Source of the DNA: Companilactobacillus baiquanensis | Lineage (GTDB): Bacteria > Bacillota > Bacilli > Lactobacillales > Lactobacillaceae | Assembly: GCF_003946605.1 (NCBI RefSeq) | Contig: NZ_RHOQ01000002.1 | Location: forward strand, 248,001 to 312,000 | Reading direction: 5' to 3' | Length of the DNA stretch: 64,000 nucleotides | Program-made: the position numbers and the translations under genes | Part shown: piece after piece, positions 1 through 7,426 of the stretch | How the letters are laid out: the number at the start of each line of letters is the position of its first letter | Numbering within the stretch: position 1 is the first letter of the stretch | Notes under the pieces: model-generated | Told to the model about the DNA's origin: nothing | Databases searched by the model: none | Seen by the model: only the letters and a program-made list of their open reading frames with translations

Positions 1-36
1 TAGTATCTTAAAATGCAAGGAATGGAGTGACTAAAA

Positions 37-648
37 TTGCCAAATACTAAAAATTCAACTAGACGACGTGGGAAAAAGCTAGAAGATGCTGTTTTATCCG
101 CTGCTTGGAATTTAGTAAATGAAGTCGGCTATAAAGATTTTACAATGTCAGAAGTTGCTAAAAGAGCTAATGCCGCCAAACCAGTTTTATACCGTCGATG
201 GTCTGAAAAATCAGAATTAGTGGCTAGCGCGATTATAAAATATGGCCCTAAAATTGATGTATCGATCCCAGACACTGGATCTCTACGTGAAGATTTAATT
301 AAATTGTTTAGTCAATTGCTAGTTATTTTTGACACCTTTGGAACTGAAAAGCTACATGGATTGTTGTCTGATCGTTTAAAGTCGATACCAGTTGATAAAA
401 TTTTGAATGCCACTAGTAGCGAGAATAAATTAACAGAAATGATCATGGCGGTTTTGAAACATTCTGATGATCGTGGCGAACTAGATATTAAGAATATAAC
501 TTCAAGGATTATAAATTTGCCAGGAATATTATTGATCAATGAAGTGGTTGAGCACGAGGCTATGGATAAAAAGACCATCGAAGATATTGTAGATAGAATT
601 TTATTACCTGTCTTTTTGGGACAAAAAAAAGCTGCCGACAACAATTAA
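37..648 (+). CDS. TetR/AcrR family transcriptional regulator
   Basis: This is a DNA-binding repressor of about 203 residues, the usual TetR length. The N-terminal helix-turn-helix is clear at about residues 12-60, with the family pattern FTMSEVAKRANAAKPVLYRRW followed by a K/E-rich helix. The C-terminal ligand-binding half has no recognisable specificity. Translation starts at a TTG (37-39), 7 bases after a GGAGTGA ribosome-binding site at 23-29. The regulated gene is probably to the left of the window, because the gene on the right is an unrelated LacI regulator with its own promoter region. The gene ends inside its own terminator hairpin. Family assignment is secure; the ligand is unknown. 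Confidence 0.9.
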   Translation: MPNTKNSTRRRGKKLEDAVLSAAWNLVNEVGYKDFTMSEVAKRANAAKPVLYRRWSEKSELVASAIIKYGPKIDVSIPDTGSLREDLIKLFSQLLVIFDTFGTEKLHGLLSDRLKSIPVDKILNATSSENKLTEMIMAVLKHSDDRGELDIKNITSRIINLPGILLINEVVEHEAMDKKTIEDIVDRILLPVFLGQKKAADNN

Positions 649-668
649 ATTGTTACGACAGCTTTTTA
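626..668 (+). terminator. Intrinsic terminator of the TetR gene
   Basis: An about 20 bp imperfect stem (AAAAAGCTG... paired with ...CAGCTTTTT) ends in a T-run. Its left arm overlaps the last codons of the TetR gene. Confidence 0.8.
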
Positions 669-680
669 ATTCGTATTTTT

Positions 681-792
681 AAAAGGGAAAAAGATCATTC
701 TGGGGAGGAATGATCTTTTTATATTTTTTAGGGGATTAAATATATGTTATAGGGGGGATGAGAAGAGAAATATTTATATATCTCTCATCTAC
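681..792 (-). ncRNA. Candidate small RNA, copy 1 of 3 (C-rich, csRNA-like)
   Basis: Read on the minus strand this has a 5' hairpin (757-789), an unpaired C-rich linker (721-756) and a 13 bp terminator stem (688-700 with 708-720) with loop CTCCCCA and a downstream T-tract. The loop and the linker are complementary to Shine-Dalgarno sequences. The linker complement reads AGGGG, nine bases, then ATG, so it could mask a ribosome-binding site and start codon. Two paralogues lie at 2021-2119 and 2337-2434 with the same 7-base loop pattern but different, covarying stems. This architecture recalls the streptococcal csRNAs controlled by CiaR. Transcription is inferred only; on the plus strand the same hairpin could be a terminator. 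Confidence 0.55.
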
Positions 793-799
793 AATTACT

Positions 800-853
800 A
801 ATATACAGGCAAAGTGTGAATCAAATATATTCAAAATGTGAAGAAAGTGTGAA
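800..853 (-). promoter_or_regulatory. Promoter with phased TTCAYA operators for sRNA copy 1
   Basis: On the minus strand there is a -10 box TATATT (805-800). Upstream are TTCACA-type heptamers at 814-820, 836-842 and 847-853. The 22 and 11 bp spacings and the 8 bp gap to the -10 are identical in all three copies. TTCACA-N5-TTCACA resembles an OmpR/PhoB-family site (compare Bacillus PhoP boxes TTHACA-N5-TTHACA). There is no good -35, as expected for an activated promoter. Confidence 0.5.
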
Positions 854-900
854 TTTTACTATTTTTGTATATAATTTGATATTTTGATTCAAATATCAAT

Positions 901-958
901 GTTAGTTGTCTAACATATGCAAGGATACTCATATCAAAACATATGTTAGCTAACTAAC
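901..958. promoter_or_regulatory. Long inverted repeat upstream of the LacI gene
   Basis: Two 19 bp arms (901-919 and 940-958) match at 17 positions and are separated by 20 bp. Each arm contains smaller palindromes such as GTTAGCTAAC and AACATATGTT. The position 70-130 bp before the LacI start suggests paired operators or an autoregulatory site. Which protein binds is not shown. Confidence 0.45.
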
Positions 959-1029
959 TGTGGTGAAAATTATTAATATTTGTTGTAGAACTGGTTCGAT
1001 GATTTATAGTAGGTAATAGAGGTGATAAA

Positions 1030-2028
1030 ATGGCGAATATTCGAGATGTAGCTAGGGTTTCAGGACATTCAGTTTCTACTGTTTCGAGGGTTTTAAATCA
1101 AAAAGGGTATGTTTCTGAACAAACTAAGTCGGAAATATTATCGGCAATGGAAGAACTTAATTATCATCGCAATGATTTGGCACGGGCACTTAGTCTGGGG
1201 AAATCTTATCGTATCGGAGTGATCTTACCGTATATAAATCATCCATATTTTCAAAAATTGGCTGATGCGATTGCCGAGAAAGCTTTGATGGAAAATTATC
1301 AAGTTACATTATTACCGACCAATTATAATCCAGATTTAGAAAAGAAATATTTGGACATGTTAAAACATCAAGCATTCGATGGACTGATTTTTACTTCCCG
1401 AGCTATTCCATTTAGTCAGATCATAAAGTATCGAAATTTTGGCGGACTAGTTTGTTGTGAAGATACTTTTGATTACCCATTATCCTGTGCCTTTACTGAT
1501 CGGAAAAAGTCGTTTGGAAATGTTTTACAAATTTTAAAGGACGCCGATTATTCTCACATTGGATTAACAGTCAGCCGCAGTGAAATTGTTAGTCAAAGTG
1601 CTAAATTGACGACCCAGTCATATGAAAAAGTTTTTGGACATGAAATTCCTAAGGGAATGTTATATCGAGATGCTAAAAATATGTATGACGGAATCACTGC
1701 CGCCGGGATTTTAGTGCAAAATGATCCTGATTTGGAAGTTATCTTTGCCAATGGAGATCAAATTGCTGCCGGTGCTCTAAAAAAACTTGAGGAGATAAAT
1801 CATCCCGCATTAGTTATTGGGCAAGAAAATCTATCTAGTAGTTTTTTGCTCGACTTTTCGACGGTCGATCATCGACTGGATAGCATTGGTGAAACAGCTT
1901 TTGATTTATTATTTGAAAAAAAGATCGTTAAAAAAGAGATTCCATCCAGATTCATTACTCGTGGTGAATTGGATAAGATCATCCCTAATACTGACGATGA
2001 TCCTTTGGGTGAAATTATAGAAAAATAA
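1030..2028 (+). CDS. LacI/GalR family transcriptional regulator
   Basis: A 332-residue sugar-type repressor. The N-terminal LacI helix-turn-helix (residues 2-50) has the classic VARVSGHSVSTVSRVLN recognition region and hinge (NDLARALS). A periplasmic-binding-protein-like domain follows from about residue 60, starting with IGVILPYINHPYFQKL. An AGAGGTG ribosome-binding site precedes the ATG. No sugar transport or catabolic gene is adjacent, so the regulon is not evident; the long inverted repeat upstream suggests autoregulation. It is flanked on both sides by copies of the structured small-RNA unit, and its own 3' end merges with the terminator stem of copy 2. Confidence 0.9.
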   Translation: MANIRDVARVSGHSVSTVSRVLNQKGYVSEQTKSEILSAMEELNYHRNDLARALSLGKSYRIGVILPYINHPYFQKLADAIAEKALMENYQVTLLPTNYNPDLEKKYLDMLKHQAFDGLIFTSRAIPFSQIIKYRNFGGLVCCEDTFDYPLSCAFTDRKKSFGNVLQILKDADYSHIGLTVSRSEIVSQSAKLTTQSYEKVFGHEIPKGMLYRDAKNMYDGITAAGILVQNDPDLEVIFANGDQIAAGALKKLEEINHPALVIGQENLSSSFLLDFSTVDHRLDSIGETAFDLLFEKKIVKKEIPSRFITRGELDKIIPNTDDDPLGEIIEK

Positions 2029-2119
2029 AAAAAGCATCTGGGGAAGATGCTTTTTTTAGGGGATTAAATATATGTTATAGGGGGGATGAGAAAAGAGAAA
2101 ATGTTGATCTCTTATCTAC
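2021..2119 (-). ncRNA. Candidate small RNA, copy 2 of 3
   Basis: The architecture is the same as copy 1. The terminator stem 2027-2038 with 2046-2057 carries a 7-base loop (TGGGGAA on the plus strand, TTCCCCA on the minus). The C-rich linker spans 2058-2083 and the 5' hairpin about 2084-2117. The stem sequence (GCATC/GATGC) differs completely from copies 1 and 3 while pairing is kept, which is evidence of selection for structure. On the plus strand the same stem serves as a plausible terminator of the LacI gene. Confidence 0.55.
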
Positions 2120-2126
2120 AATTAAT

Positions 2127-2180
2127 ATAATACAGGCTCGTCATGAAGCAATTATTACAAAAATATGAATAATTTATGAA
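2127..2180 (-). promoter_or_regulatory. Promoter with phased operators for sRNA copy 2
   Basis: Minus-strand -10 TATTAT (2132-2127). Heptamers TTCATGA, TTCATAT and TTCATAA lie at 2141-2147, 2163-2169 and 2174-2180. The 8, 22 and 11 bp geometry is the same as in the other two copies. Confidence 0.5.
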
Positions 2181-2336
2181 CACTTCGGCGGGTCTTTTTA
2201 TTTATAAATTCTCAAGTCCATCAAAAAATAGTTAGGCATTTTACAATACCCTTCCCTGTAAGGAAATATTACTGATCCCTACAAGAATAGTATAACCTAA
2301 ATTGTTTTTTACTACTACTAACATTACTCATTAAAT

Positions 2337-2434
2337 AGTAAAAAAGACGTTCTGGGGAGGAACGTCTTTTGATAGGGGATTAAATATATGTTATAGGGGA
2401 TTAGAAGAGGGATATTTGTTTATCTCTTTTCTAT
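2337..2434 (-). ncRNA. Candidate small RNA, copy 3 of 3
   Basis: Stem 2342-2352 with 2360-2370 has loop CTCCCCA on the minus strand, followed by a T-tract. The linker and second hairpin are as in copies 1 and 2. The GACGTTC/GAACGTC stem is again different but fully paired. On the plus strand the T-run after this stem is poor, so the minus-strand reading is favoured. Confidence 0.55.
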
Positions 2435-2441
2435 AATTACT

Positions 2442-2495
2442 ATAATATTCTAATTCTATGAATTAATTATTCTTAAAATATGAATAATTTGTGAA
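2442..2495 (-). promoter_or_regulatory. Promoter with phased operators for sRNA copy 3
   Basis: Minus-strand -10 TATTAT (2447-2442). Heptamers TTCATAG, TTCATAT and TTCACAA lie at 2456-2462, 2478-2484 and 2489-2495, with the conserved 22 and 11 bp spacing. Confidence 0.5.
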
Positions 2496-2544
2496 ATTTG
2501 CATTTATATTGCAAAATAAATGGATTCTAGTATACTAATCACAA

Positions 2545-2718
2545 GTTTTAAAGAGAAGTCAGTCCCGGCTGAAAGCTGACTACGTTTAATTGGTGCATTA
2601 AAAAAGGTTGCTACCTCTATCAGCATGAGAGATACGATGTATTTATATTGTAAAATTTGGGTGGAACCGCGCATAAAGCGCCCCTAGTGCTTAAAAAGTG
2701 CTAGGGGCGCTTTTTTTA
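2545..2718 (+). promoter_or_regulatory. T-box leader of the amino-acid permease
   Basis: The diagnostic T-box sequence GGGTGGAACCGCG is at 2659-2671. It is followed by a strong terminator, AGCGCCCCTAG (2677-2687) paired with CTAGGGGCGCT (2701-2711) and a T7 tract. The upstream 110 bases fold into several hairpins. Uncharged tRNA would stabilise the antiterminator and switch the permease on. I could not assign the specifier codon, so the amino acid is open. Confidence 0.88.
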
Positions 2719-2738
2719 TTTCAAAAAGGAGAGATTCG

Positions 2739-4085
2739 ATGCAGGAAGAAACTAAAAATTCGCTTTCTCGTTCATTGGGAAGCAGACATGTTCAAATGAT
2801 TGCCATTGGTGGAGCCATTGGTACTGGTCTATTTTTAGGATCTGGAGATGCAATTCATGAATCCGGTCCTTCAATAATTTTGGCATATATGATTGCTGGG
2901 ATATTCTGTTTTTTTATGATGCGGGCAATCGGTGAACTACTATTATCAGATACTACTAAACATTCATTTTTAGAGTTTATTAGAATGTATCTAGGTGATC
3001 GCTTTGAATTTGCTGCTGGCTGGGCATATTGGTTATGCTGGATAACGGTTGCGATGGCGGATCTAACTGCTTCGGGGATTTATATTAAATATTGGTTCCC
3101 AAGCGTACCACAGTGGTTATCAGCATTAATTATTTTAGTAGCATTATTTGCAATGAACTTTGTTGACGTTAAATTATTTGGTGAAATGGAATCCGGGTTT
3201 TCGACAATAAAAGTAGTAGCGATAATTTTATTAGTTGTTGTGGGATTCGGTATGGCATTATTTCAATTTCCAGTCGATGGAGGTCATGCTAGCTTTAGTA
3301 ATTTAGTGACCCAGGGAGGATTCTTCCCAACCGGTTTTAAAGGATTTGTTATGTCATTTCAAATGGTAATTTTTGCATTCGTGGGAATTGAAATGGTCGG
3401 TATTACAGCAGGTGAAACAAGTGATCCAGAAATCAACCTGCCAAAGGCAATCAACAGCCTGCCAATTAGGATCGGTTTGTTTTATGTAGGTTCAATGATC
3501 GCCATCATGAGTGTTTATCCATGGAATAAGATCACTACAACAGCCAGTCCGTTCGTTCAAGTATTTTCGGGAGTTGGTATCAGAGGTGCAGCCGGAATTT
3601 TAAACTTCGTAGTTTTGACCGCCGCCTTATCAGCAACTAATAGTTGTTTATTCAGTACCAGTCGAACATTGTATTCGCTAAGTTTAAAAGGGAACGCACC
3701 TAAGAAGTTTAAATTGATCGGTAGAAATGGAGTTCCAGTATGGGCATTGATCTTCTCAGCCGCTGCTTTACTTGTGATAGTAGCATTGAACTTCTTTATC
3801 CCATCAGACGTTTTTGGGATCATAGCAACAGTTTCAACCATTAATTTTATAATAGTATGGATGATTTTAATTTGGTGTCACTTGTTATATAGAAAGAAAA
3901 ATCCTCAAGGAACAAAAAGCTATTTAATGCCGCTATATCCGTACAGCAATTACCTTAGCTTGTTATTCTTTGGAGCAGTATTAGTTCTATTAATAATTTT
4001 AAAATCAACCAGACTAGCAATGATCGTAACAATCGCCTTTTGGATCGTAATGTTGGCAATCTATCGAAAAAGACCCGTAAAATAA
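2739..4085 (+). CDS. APC-superfamily amino-acid permease
   Basis: A 448-residue secondary transporter with about 12 membrane segments. The amino-acid transporter signature IGGAIGTGLFLGSG is in segment 1, and the conserved GIEMVGITAGET motif is near residue 220. The length and motifs fit the AAT family (CycA/AnsP/LysP-like), which imports amino acids with protons. AAAGGAG precedes the ATG by about 9 bases. The T-box leader shows that expression follows the charging level of one tRNA, so the substrate is probably the matching amino acid. Substrate prediction from the protein alone is not safe. Confidence 0.9.
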   Translation: MQEETKNSLSRSLGSRHVQMIAIGGAIGTGLFLGSGDAIHESGPSIILAYMIAGIFCFFMMRAIGELLLSDTTKHSFLEFIRMYLGDRFEFAAGWAYWLCWITVAMADLTASGIYIKYWFPSVPQWLSALIILVALFAMNFVDVKLFGEMESGFSTIKVVAIILLVVVGFGMALFQFPVDGGHASFSNLVTQGGFFPTGFKGFVMSFQMVIFAFVGIEMVGITAGETSDPEINLPKAINSLPIRIGLFYVGSMIAIMSVYPWNKITTTASPFVQVFSGVGIRGAAGILNFVVLTAALSATNSCLFSTSRTLYSLSLKGNAPKKFKLIGRNGVPVWALIFSAAALLVIVALNFFIPSDVFGIIATVSTINFIIVWMILIWCHLLYRKKNPQGTKSYLMPLYPYSNYLSLLFFGAVLVLLIILKSTRLAMIVTIAFWIVMLAIYRKRPVK

Positions 4086-4169
4086 TTTAACTTTAAGAAG
4101 ATTCACTAAGAAGGCTTTACAACTACCAAAAAAACGTGCTATCATTTTTTTAACTTGATACTTAATGTT

Positions 4170-4417
4170 TTAAAAAGAAGAAGTAATATTTACTCAATTT
4201 TCAGTGAGTTAAGGACAGTGTGAACTTAACATGCGGTATTTATGAATAACATCTTTTTTACATCATCCTGAAATAGTAGTAGGGTTTGACGTCTGTGACG
4301 CGTTACAGTCATAAAGCATGTTTGTGCTTGTTTGAGATGTTTTTGTAAAAAAACAAATTTGGGTGGTACCGCGAATGACCTTTCGTCCCTTTTACCGGGG
4401 ATGTGGGTCATTTTTTT
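4170..4417 (+). promoter_or_regulatory. T-box leader of asnS
   Basis: GGGTGGTACCGCG at 4361-4373 is a canonical T-box. A terminator follows, ATGACC... (4375-4380) paired with ...GGGTCAT (4405-4411), with a T7 tract to 4417. The 5' limit is approximate. The controlled gene encodes AsnRS, so tRNA-Asn is the expected sensor input. An extra 320 bp repeat element separates this leader from the gene. Confidence 0.88.
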
Positions 4418-4737
4418 AGTTTCCCTTAATGTCTCCGACATTTAGGGAAACTTATGCGAATGCCCGAGAGGGCATCCGCGAACCGAGCCTTTGAACTTAA
4501 TGTTTAAGATAACAAGGGCAACTTATGCGAATGCCCGGCAGGGCATCCGCGAACCGAGCTCTTGAACTTAATTTTTAAGACACAAAGGGCAACTAAAGGG
4601 CAACTAAAGACATTTAAGGCAATTTATAACCAAAACTCTGAACTTAATAATTTGACTTTCCAAGTTCATGGTATCGCAAATACCCCAAGGGGCATCTGCA
4701 TAAGTTTCCCTAAATGTCGAAGACATTAAGGGAAACT
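4418..4737. repeat. Fold-back (MITE-like) element between T-box and asnS
   Basis: The two ends are inverted copies of about 75 bp, nearly identical over the outer 41 bp. Each end is itself a palindrome (4418-4452 and 4703-4737, arms AGTTTCCCTTAATGTC). Inside, a 71 bp unit is tandemly duplicated (4449-4519 and 4520-4590), each copy holding an ATGCCC...GGGCAT hairpin and GAACTTAAT. No ORF and no obvious target duplication are seen. The element begins directly at the T-run of the leader terminator. Confidence 0.75.
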
Positions 4738-4754
4738 AAAAAGGAGAATCCATA

Positions 4755-6143
4755 ATGGAAAAAGTTTTAGCAAAAGATTTATTCACTAAAGAATTTAAAG
4801 ATGGCGAAGAAATTACTATTGAAGGTTGGATCAGAACTATCAGGGGATCAAAGAAGATTGGTTTTATCGAGGTAAATGATGGTTCGTTTCTAAAGAACGT
4901 ACAAGTTGTTTTCAGTAACGATCTTGAAGATTTTGATGAAATAAAGAAATTCCCTATTAGTACAACAATTGAAGTTACTGGGGAACTTGCTTTAACACCA
5001 GGCGCTCAACAACCTTTTGAAATTCATGCTACTGCTGTTAAAGAATTGGGTACATCAGATAGTGACTATCCATTACAAAAAAAGGCACATACATACGAAT
5101 ATTTAAGAACGATCGCACATTTGCGTCCTAGAACTAATACTTTTTATTCGATCTTTAAAGTTCGTTCACTTGCTTCATTTGCGATTCATGAATATTTACA
5201 ACATAATGGATTCTCATACATCCAAACACCTATTATCACAAGTAGTGATGCTGAAGGTGCTGGTGAAATGTTCCAAGTTACAACTTTGGATATGAACAAT
5301 GTTCCAAAGACTGATGATGGTAAAGTTGACTACAATGAAGATTTCTTTAAAAAGGAAACTAACCTTACAGTTAGTGGACAATTGGAAGTTGAAGCTTTTG
5401 CTTTGGCACTAAGAAATGTTTATACATTTGGACCAACATTTAGAGCTGAAAACTCACATACTGGACGTCATGCTTCAGAGTTTTGGATGATCGAACCAGA
5501 AATGGCTTTTGCTGATATGCAAGATGAGATCAATGTTTCTGAAGAATTATTGAAGTACGTTGTTCAATATGTTTTTGATCATGCTAAAGAAGAGATCCAA
5601 TTTTTAAATGATAATATCGATGAACACTTAATTGAACGTTTATCAAATACTGTTTCTGAAGATTTTGCTCAAATTACTTATACTAAGGCTATCGAATTAC
5701 TTGAAGAAGCTGATGTTGATTTTGAAGTTCCAGTTAAATGGGGACTTGATCTTGAATCAGAGCATGAACGTTACTTAAGTGAAAAAGTATTTGGCAAACC
5801 TGTCTTCTTAACAGACTATCCAAAAGACTTTAAGGCATTTTACATGCGTGCTAATGATGACGGTAAGACCGTTGCTGCAGCTGACCTTCTTGTACCAGAA
5901 ATTGGTGAGTTGATCGGTGGTTCGCAACGTGAGGAACGTCTTGACGTTCTAGAAGAAAAAATTAAAGAATTTGGTCTAAATTCAGACGAATACAAGTGGT
6001 ATTTAGAATTACGTAAGTACGGTGGCACGGTTCACTCAGGTTTTGGTATCGGATTTGAAAGACTTGTTATGTATTTGACAGGTATGAAGAATATCCGTGA
6101 CGTAATTGCATATCCTAGAACACCAGGAAATGCTGAATTTTAA
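4755..6143 (+). CDS. asnS: Asparagine--tRNA ligase
   Basis: Class II aminoacyl-tRNA synthetase of 462 residues that attaches asparagine to tRNA-Asn. An N-terminal OB-fold anticodon-binding domain (about residues 15-100, [20 protein letters not shown]) is followed by the catalytic core. Motif 2 is at [21 protein letters not shown], and motif 3 is the [20 protein letters not shown] region near the C terminus. That region and the bacterial AsnRS length distinguish it from AspRS. AAAAAGGAG precedes the ATG. Regulation by the upstream T-box is expected; the fold-back element in the leader is unusual. Confidence 0.97.
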   Translation: MEKVLAKDLFTKEFKDGEEITIEGWIRTIRGSKKIGFIEVNDGSFLKNVQVVFSNDLEDFDEIKKFPISTTIEVTGELALTPGAQQPFEIHATAVKELGTSDSDYPLQKKAHTYEYLRTIAHLRPRTNTFYSIFKVRSLASFAIHEYLQHNGFSYIQTPIITSSDAEGAGEMFQVTTLDMNNVPKTDDGKVDYNEDFFKKETNLTVSGQLEVEAFALALRNVYTFGPTFRAENSHTGRHASEFWMIEPEMAFADMQDEINVSEELLKYVVQYVFDHAKEEIQFLNDNIDEHLIERLSNTVSEDFAQITYTKAIELLEEADVDFEVPVKWGLDLESEHERYLSEKVFGKPVFLTDYPKDFKAFYMRANDDGKTVAAADLLVPEIGELIGGSQREERLDVLEEKIKEFGLNSDEYKWYLELRKYGGTVHSGFGIGFERLVMYLTGMKNIRDVIAYPRTPGNAEF

Positions 6144-6170
6144 TTTATTTTATAATTAAACTTATTCATA

Positions 6171-6223
6171 AAAAGAGTCTCATAGATGCTAGTTTCTTGC
6201 ATAGCATCTATGAGACTCTTATT
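6171..6223. terminator. Strong terminator after asnS
   Basis: A perfect 18 bp stem (6173-6190 with 6203-6220, AAGAGTCTCATAGATGCT) is followed by TTATTTG. A-rich and T-rich flanks on both sides could let it serve the minus-strand gene to the right as well. Confidence 0.88.
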
Positions 6224-6258
6224 TGTTTGTGATGTGGAGATTCATTTTTAATTACCTT

Positions 6259-6744
6259 CTAAAGTGCTTCGTAATTTGTTACATAAGTTTCACTAACCCA
6301 CTCGTTAGTAGAGACACGATAATATTTAACCCCATCCAGTGTTCTTGAACGATCGGTTTGCCATGGAGTATTGTTTAATAAAGCTCTATTTGTAACTGGT
6401 GATGCTGTGCCATCATCATTGAAAGAGACCATAGCAACATAGCTCTTTTCTGGATTATTTACACTGATTACGCCTTTAATTGCATTAACCGTATTTGTTG
6501 TATTTGAACTATTATTTGATTCTGATTCATTAGAGTGGTTCTTATTGTTTAAATAATCTTGATTAGTGTAATCGTGATTTCCGAATTGTTCTTCAGATTC
6601 TTTACTGGCTTCTTTTCCAGCTTCCGCCATATCGCTCCATGCGTCAGCATGGACAGCTGTAGTATTAATAGTAGCTGGGGCTACAAGTGATGTTAAGAAT
6701 AATGCGGTTAAACTGATTTTTGCTAGCTTGTTTCTTAATTTCAT
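6259..6744 (-). CDS. Secreted protein with C-terminal SLAP-like domain
   Basis: A 161-residue exported protein. Residues 1-33 form a Sec signal peptide (KLRNKLAKISLTALFLTSLV core, likely cleavage after AVHA). A low-complexity Asn/Ser/Glu spacer follows (about 45-85). The C-terminal about 70 residues end in DGVKYYRVSTNEWVSETYV, which is typical of one S-layer-associated (SLAP) repeat of lactobacilli that binds the cell wall. One repeat and the short length suggest a small wall-associated accessory protein; no enzymatic domain is visible. Confidence 0.72.
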   Translation of the reverse strand: MKLRNKLAKISLTALFLTSLVAPATINTTAVHADAWSDMAEAGKEASKESEEQFGNHDYTNQDYLNNKNHSNESESNNSSNTTNTVNAIKGVISVNNPEKSYVAMVSFNDDGTASPVTNRALLNNTPWQTDRSRTLDGVKYYRVSTNEWVSETYVTNYEAL

Positions 6745-6858
6745 AATAAAAAAACTTCCCTTCTATAACATTTCTTATTCCAGTATATCAAAATAAATAG
6801 TTGATTCAAAAAAACATAATGATAATAGAAAATTAAATTCATAATTGAATTTAAAGAA

Positions 6859-6890
6859 TAAAAAAAAGGAACCGCAAAAGCGATTCCTTA
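6859..6890 (-). terminator. Terminator of hsp20
   Basis: Minus-strand stem AAGGAATCGC/GCGGTTCCTT followed by a run of seven or more T. Confidence 0.8.
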
Positions 6891-6893
6891 ATA

Positions 6894-7328
6894 TTAGTTA
6901 ATTTCAATGTGATGTTCAGAAGCTTTCTTCTGCTCCATCTTTGGAAGAACGATCTCCAAGACGCCTTTATCATATGTTGCCTTGATCTTTTCTTGATCAA
7001 CTGCTGGCAAATGATATTGTCTTGTAAAACGACCACTTGAACGTTCGTTCATGATCATGTCACCCTTTTTGTCTTCATGATCATTAAAACTGTCACGATG
7101 TCCGCTAATTGTTAAAGTATTATTTTGATAATTAATATCGATGTTCTTCTTGTCAAATGCTGGCATATCTACATGTAATTCGTAGTCCTTGTCAGATTCT
7201 TTAATATCTGTTTTTAGTGTGTCTGTAACTGGAAGACTATCACCGAAGAATGTTGGGAAATTGCTCCATTGATCATTGAACCAGTTTCTCATAATGTCAT
7301 TAGGACGATCCATAATTTCGTTTGTCAT
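6894..7328 (-). CDS. Small heat-shock protein, Hsp20/alpha-crystallin family
   Basis: An ATP-independent holdase chaperone of 144 residues. The alpha-crystallin domain spans about residues 38-135. It begins with TDIKESDKDYELHVDMPAFDKKNIDI and ends with the conserved GVLEIVLPK, and a short IEIN tail closes the protein. The Asp/Arg/Trp-rich N terminus (MDRPNDIMRNWF) is common in lactobacillar Hsp20. A perfect CIRCE operator stands 69-95 bp upstream of the start codon, so control by HrcA is expected. A monocistronic unit with its own terminator. Confidence 0.95.
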   Translation of the reverse strand: MTNEIMDRPNDIMRNWFNDQWSNFPTFFGDSLPVTDTLKTDIKESDKDYELHVDMPAFDKKNIDINYQNNTLTISGHRDSFNDHEDKKGDMIMNERSSGRFTRQYHLPAVDQEKIKATYDKGVLEIVLPKMEQKKASEHHIEIN

Positions 7329-7362
7329 ATCTGTAATTACTTCCTTTCCTCATTACAAATAC

Positions 7363-7423
7363 ATTGTAGTACCGGAGAAGGGGGTAATTCAAATATTTAG
7401 CACTCAAACGTGACGAGTGCTAA
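7363..7423 (-). promoter_or_regulatory. hsp20 promoter with CIRCE element (HrcA operator)
   Basis: TTAGCACTC-N9-GAGTGCTAA at 7397-7423 is a perfect CIRCE. On the minus strand a TTGAAT -35 (7392-7387) and a TACAAT -10 (7368-7363) with an 18 bp spacer follow it. CIRCE therefore lies just upstream of the -35. Its extended stem also lies just after the opuCD stop codon. Confidence 0.92.
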
Positions 7424-7426
7424 ATA

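Noticed and set aside
2150..2540. Possible short gene between small-RNA copies 2 and 3 and the T-box
   Set aside because: No frame with a ribosome-binding site exceeds a few dozen codons. The stretch is accounted for by the repeat units and A/T-rich spacer.
4226..4441. 71-codon minus-strand ORF in the asnS leader
   Set aside because: It runs antisense through the T-box sequence and terminator, has no ribosome-binding site and resembles no protein.
4449..4590. Tandem 71 bp repeat considered as a CRISPR or as a minisatellite
   Set aside because: There are only two contiguous units without spacers, and they are embedded in larger inverted repeats. This fits a fold-back element better.
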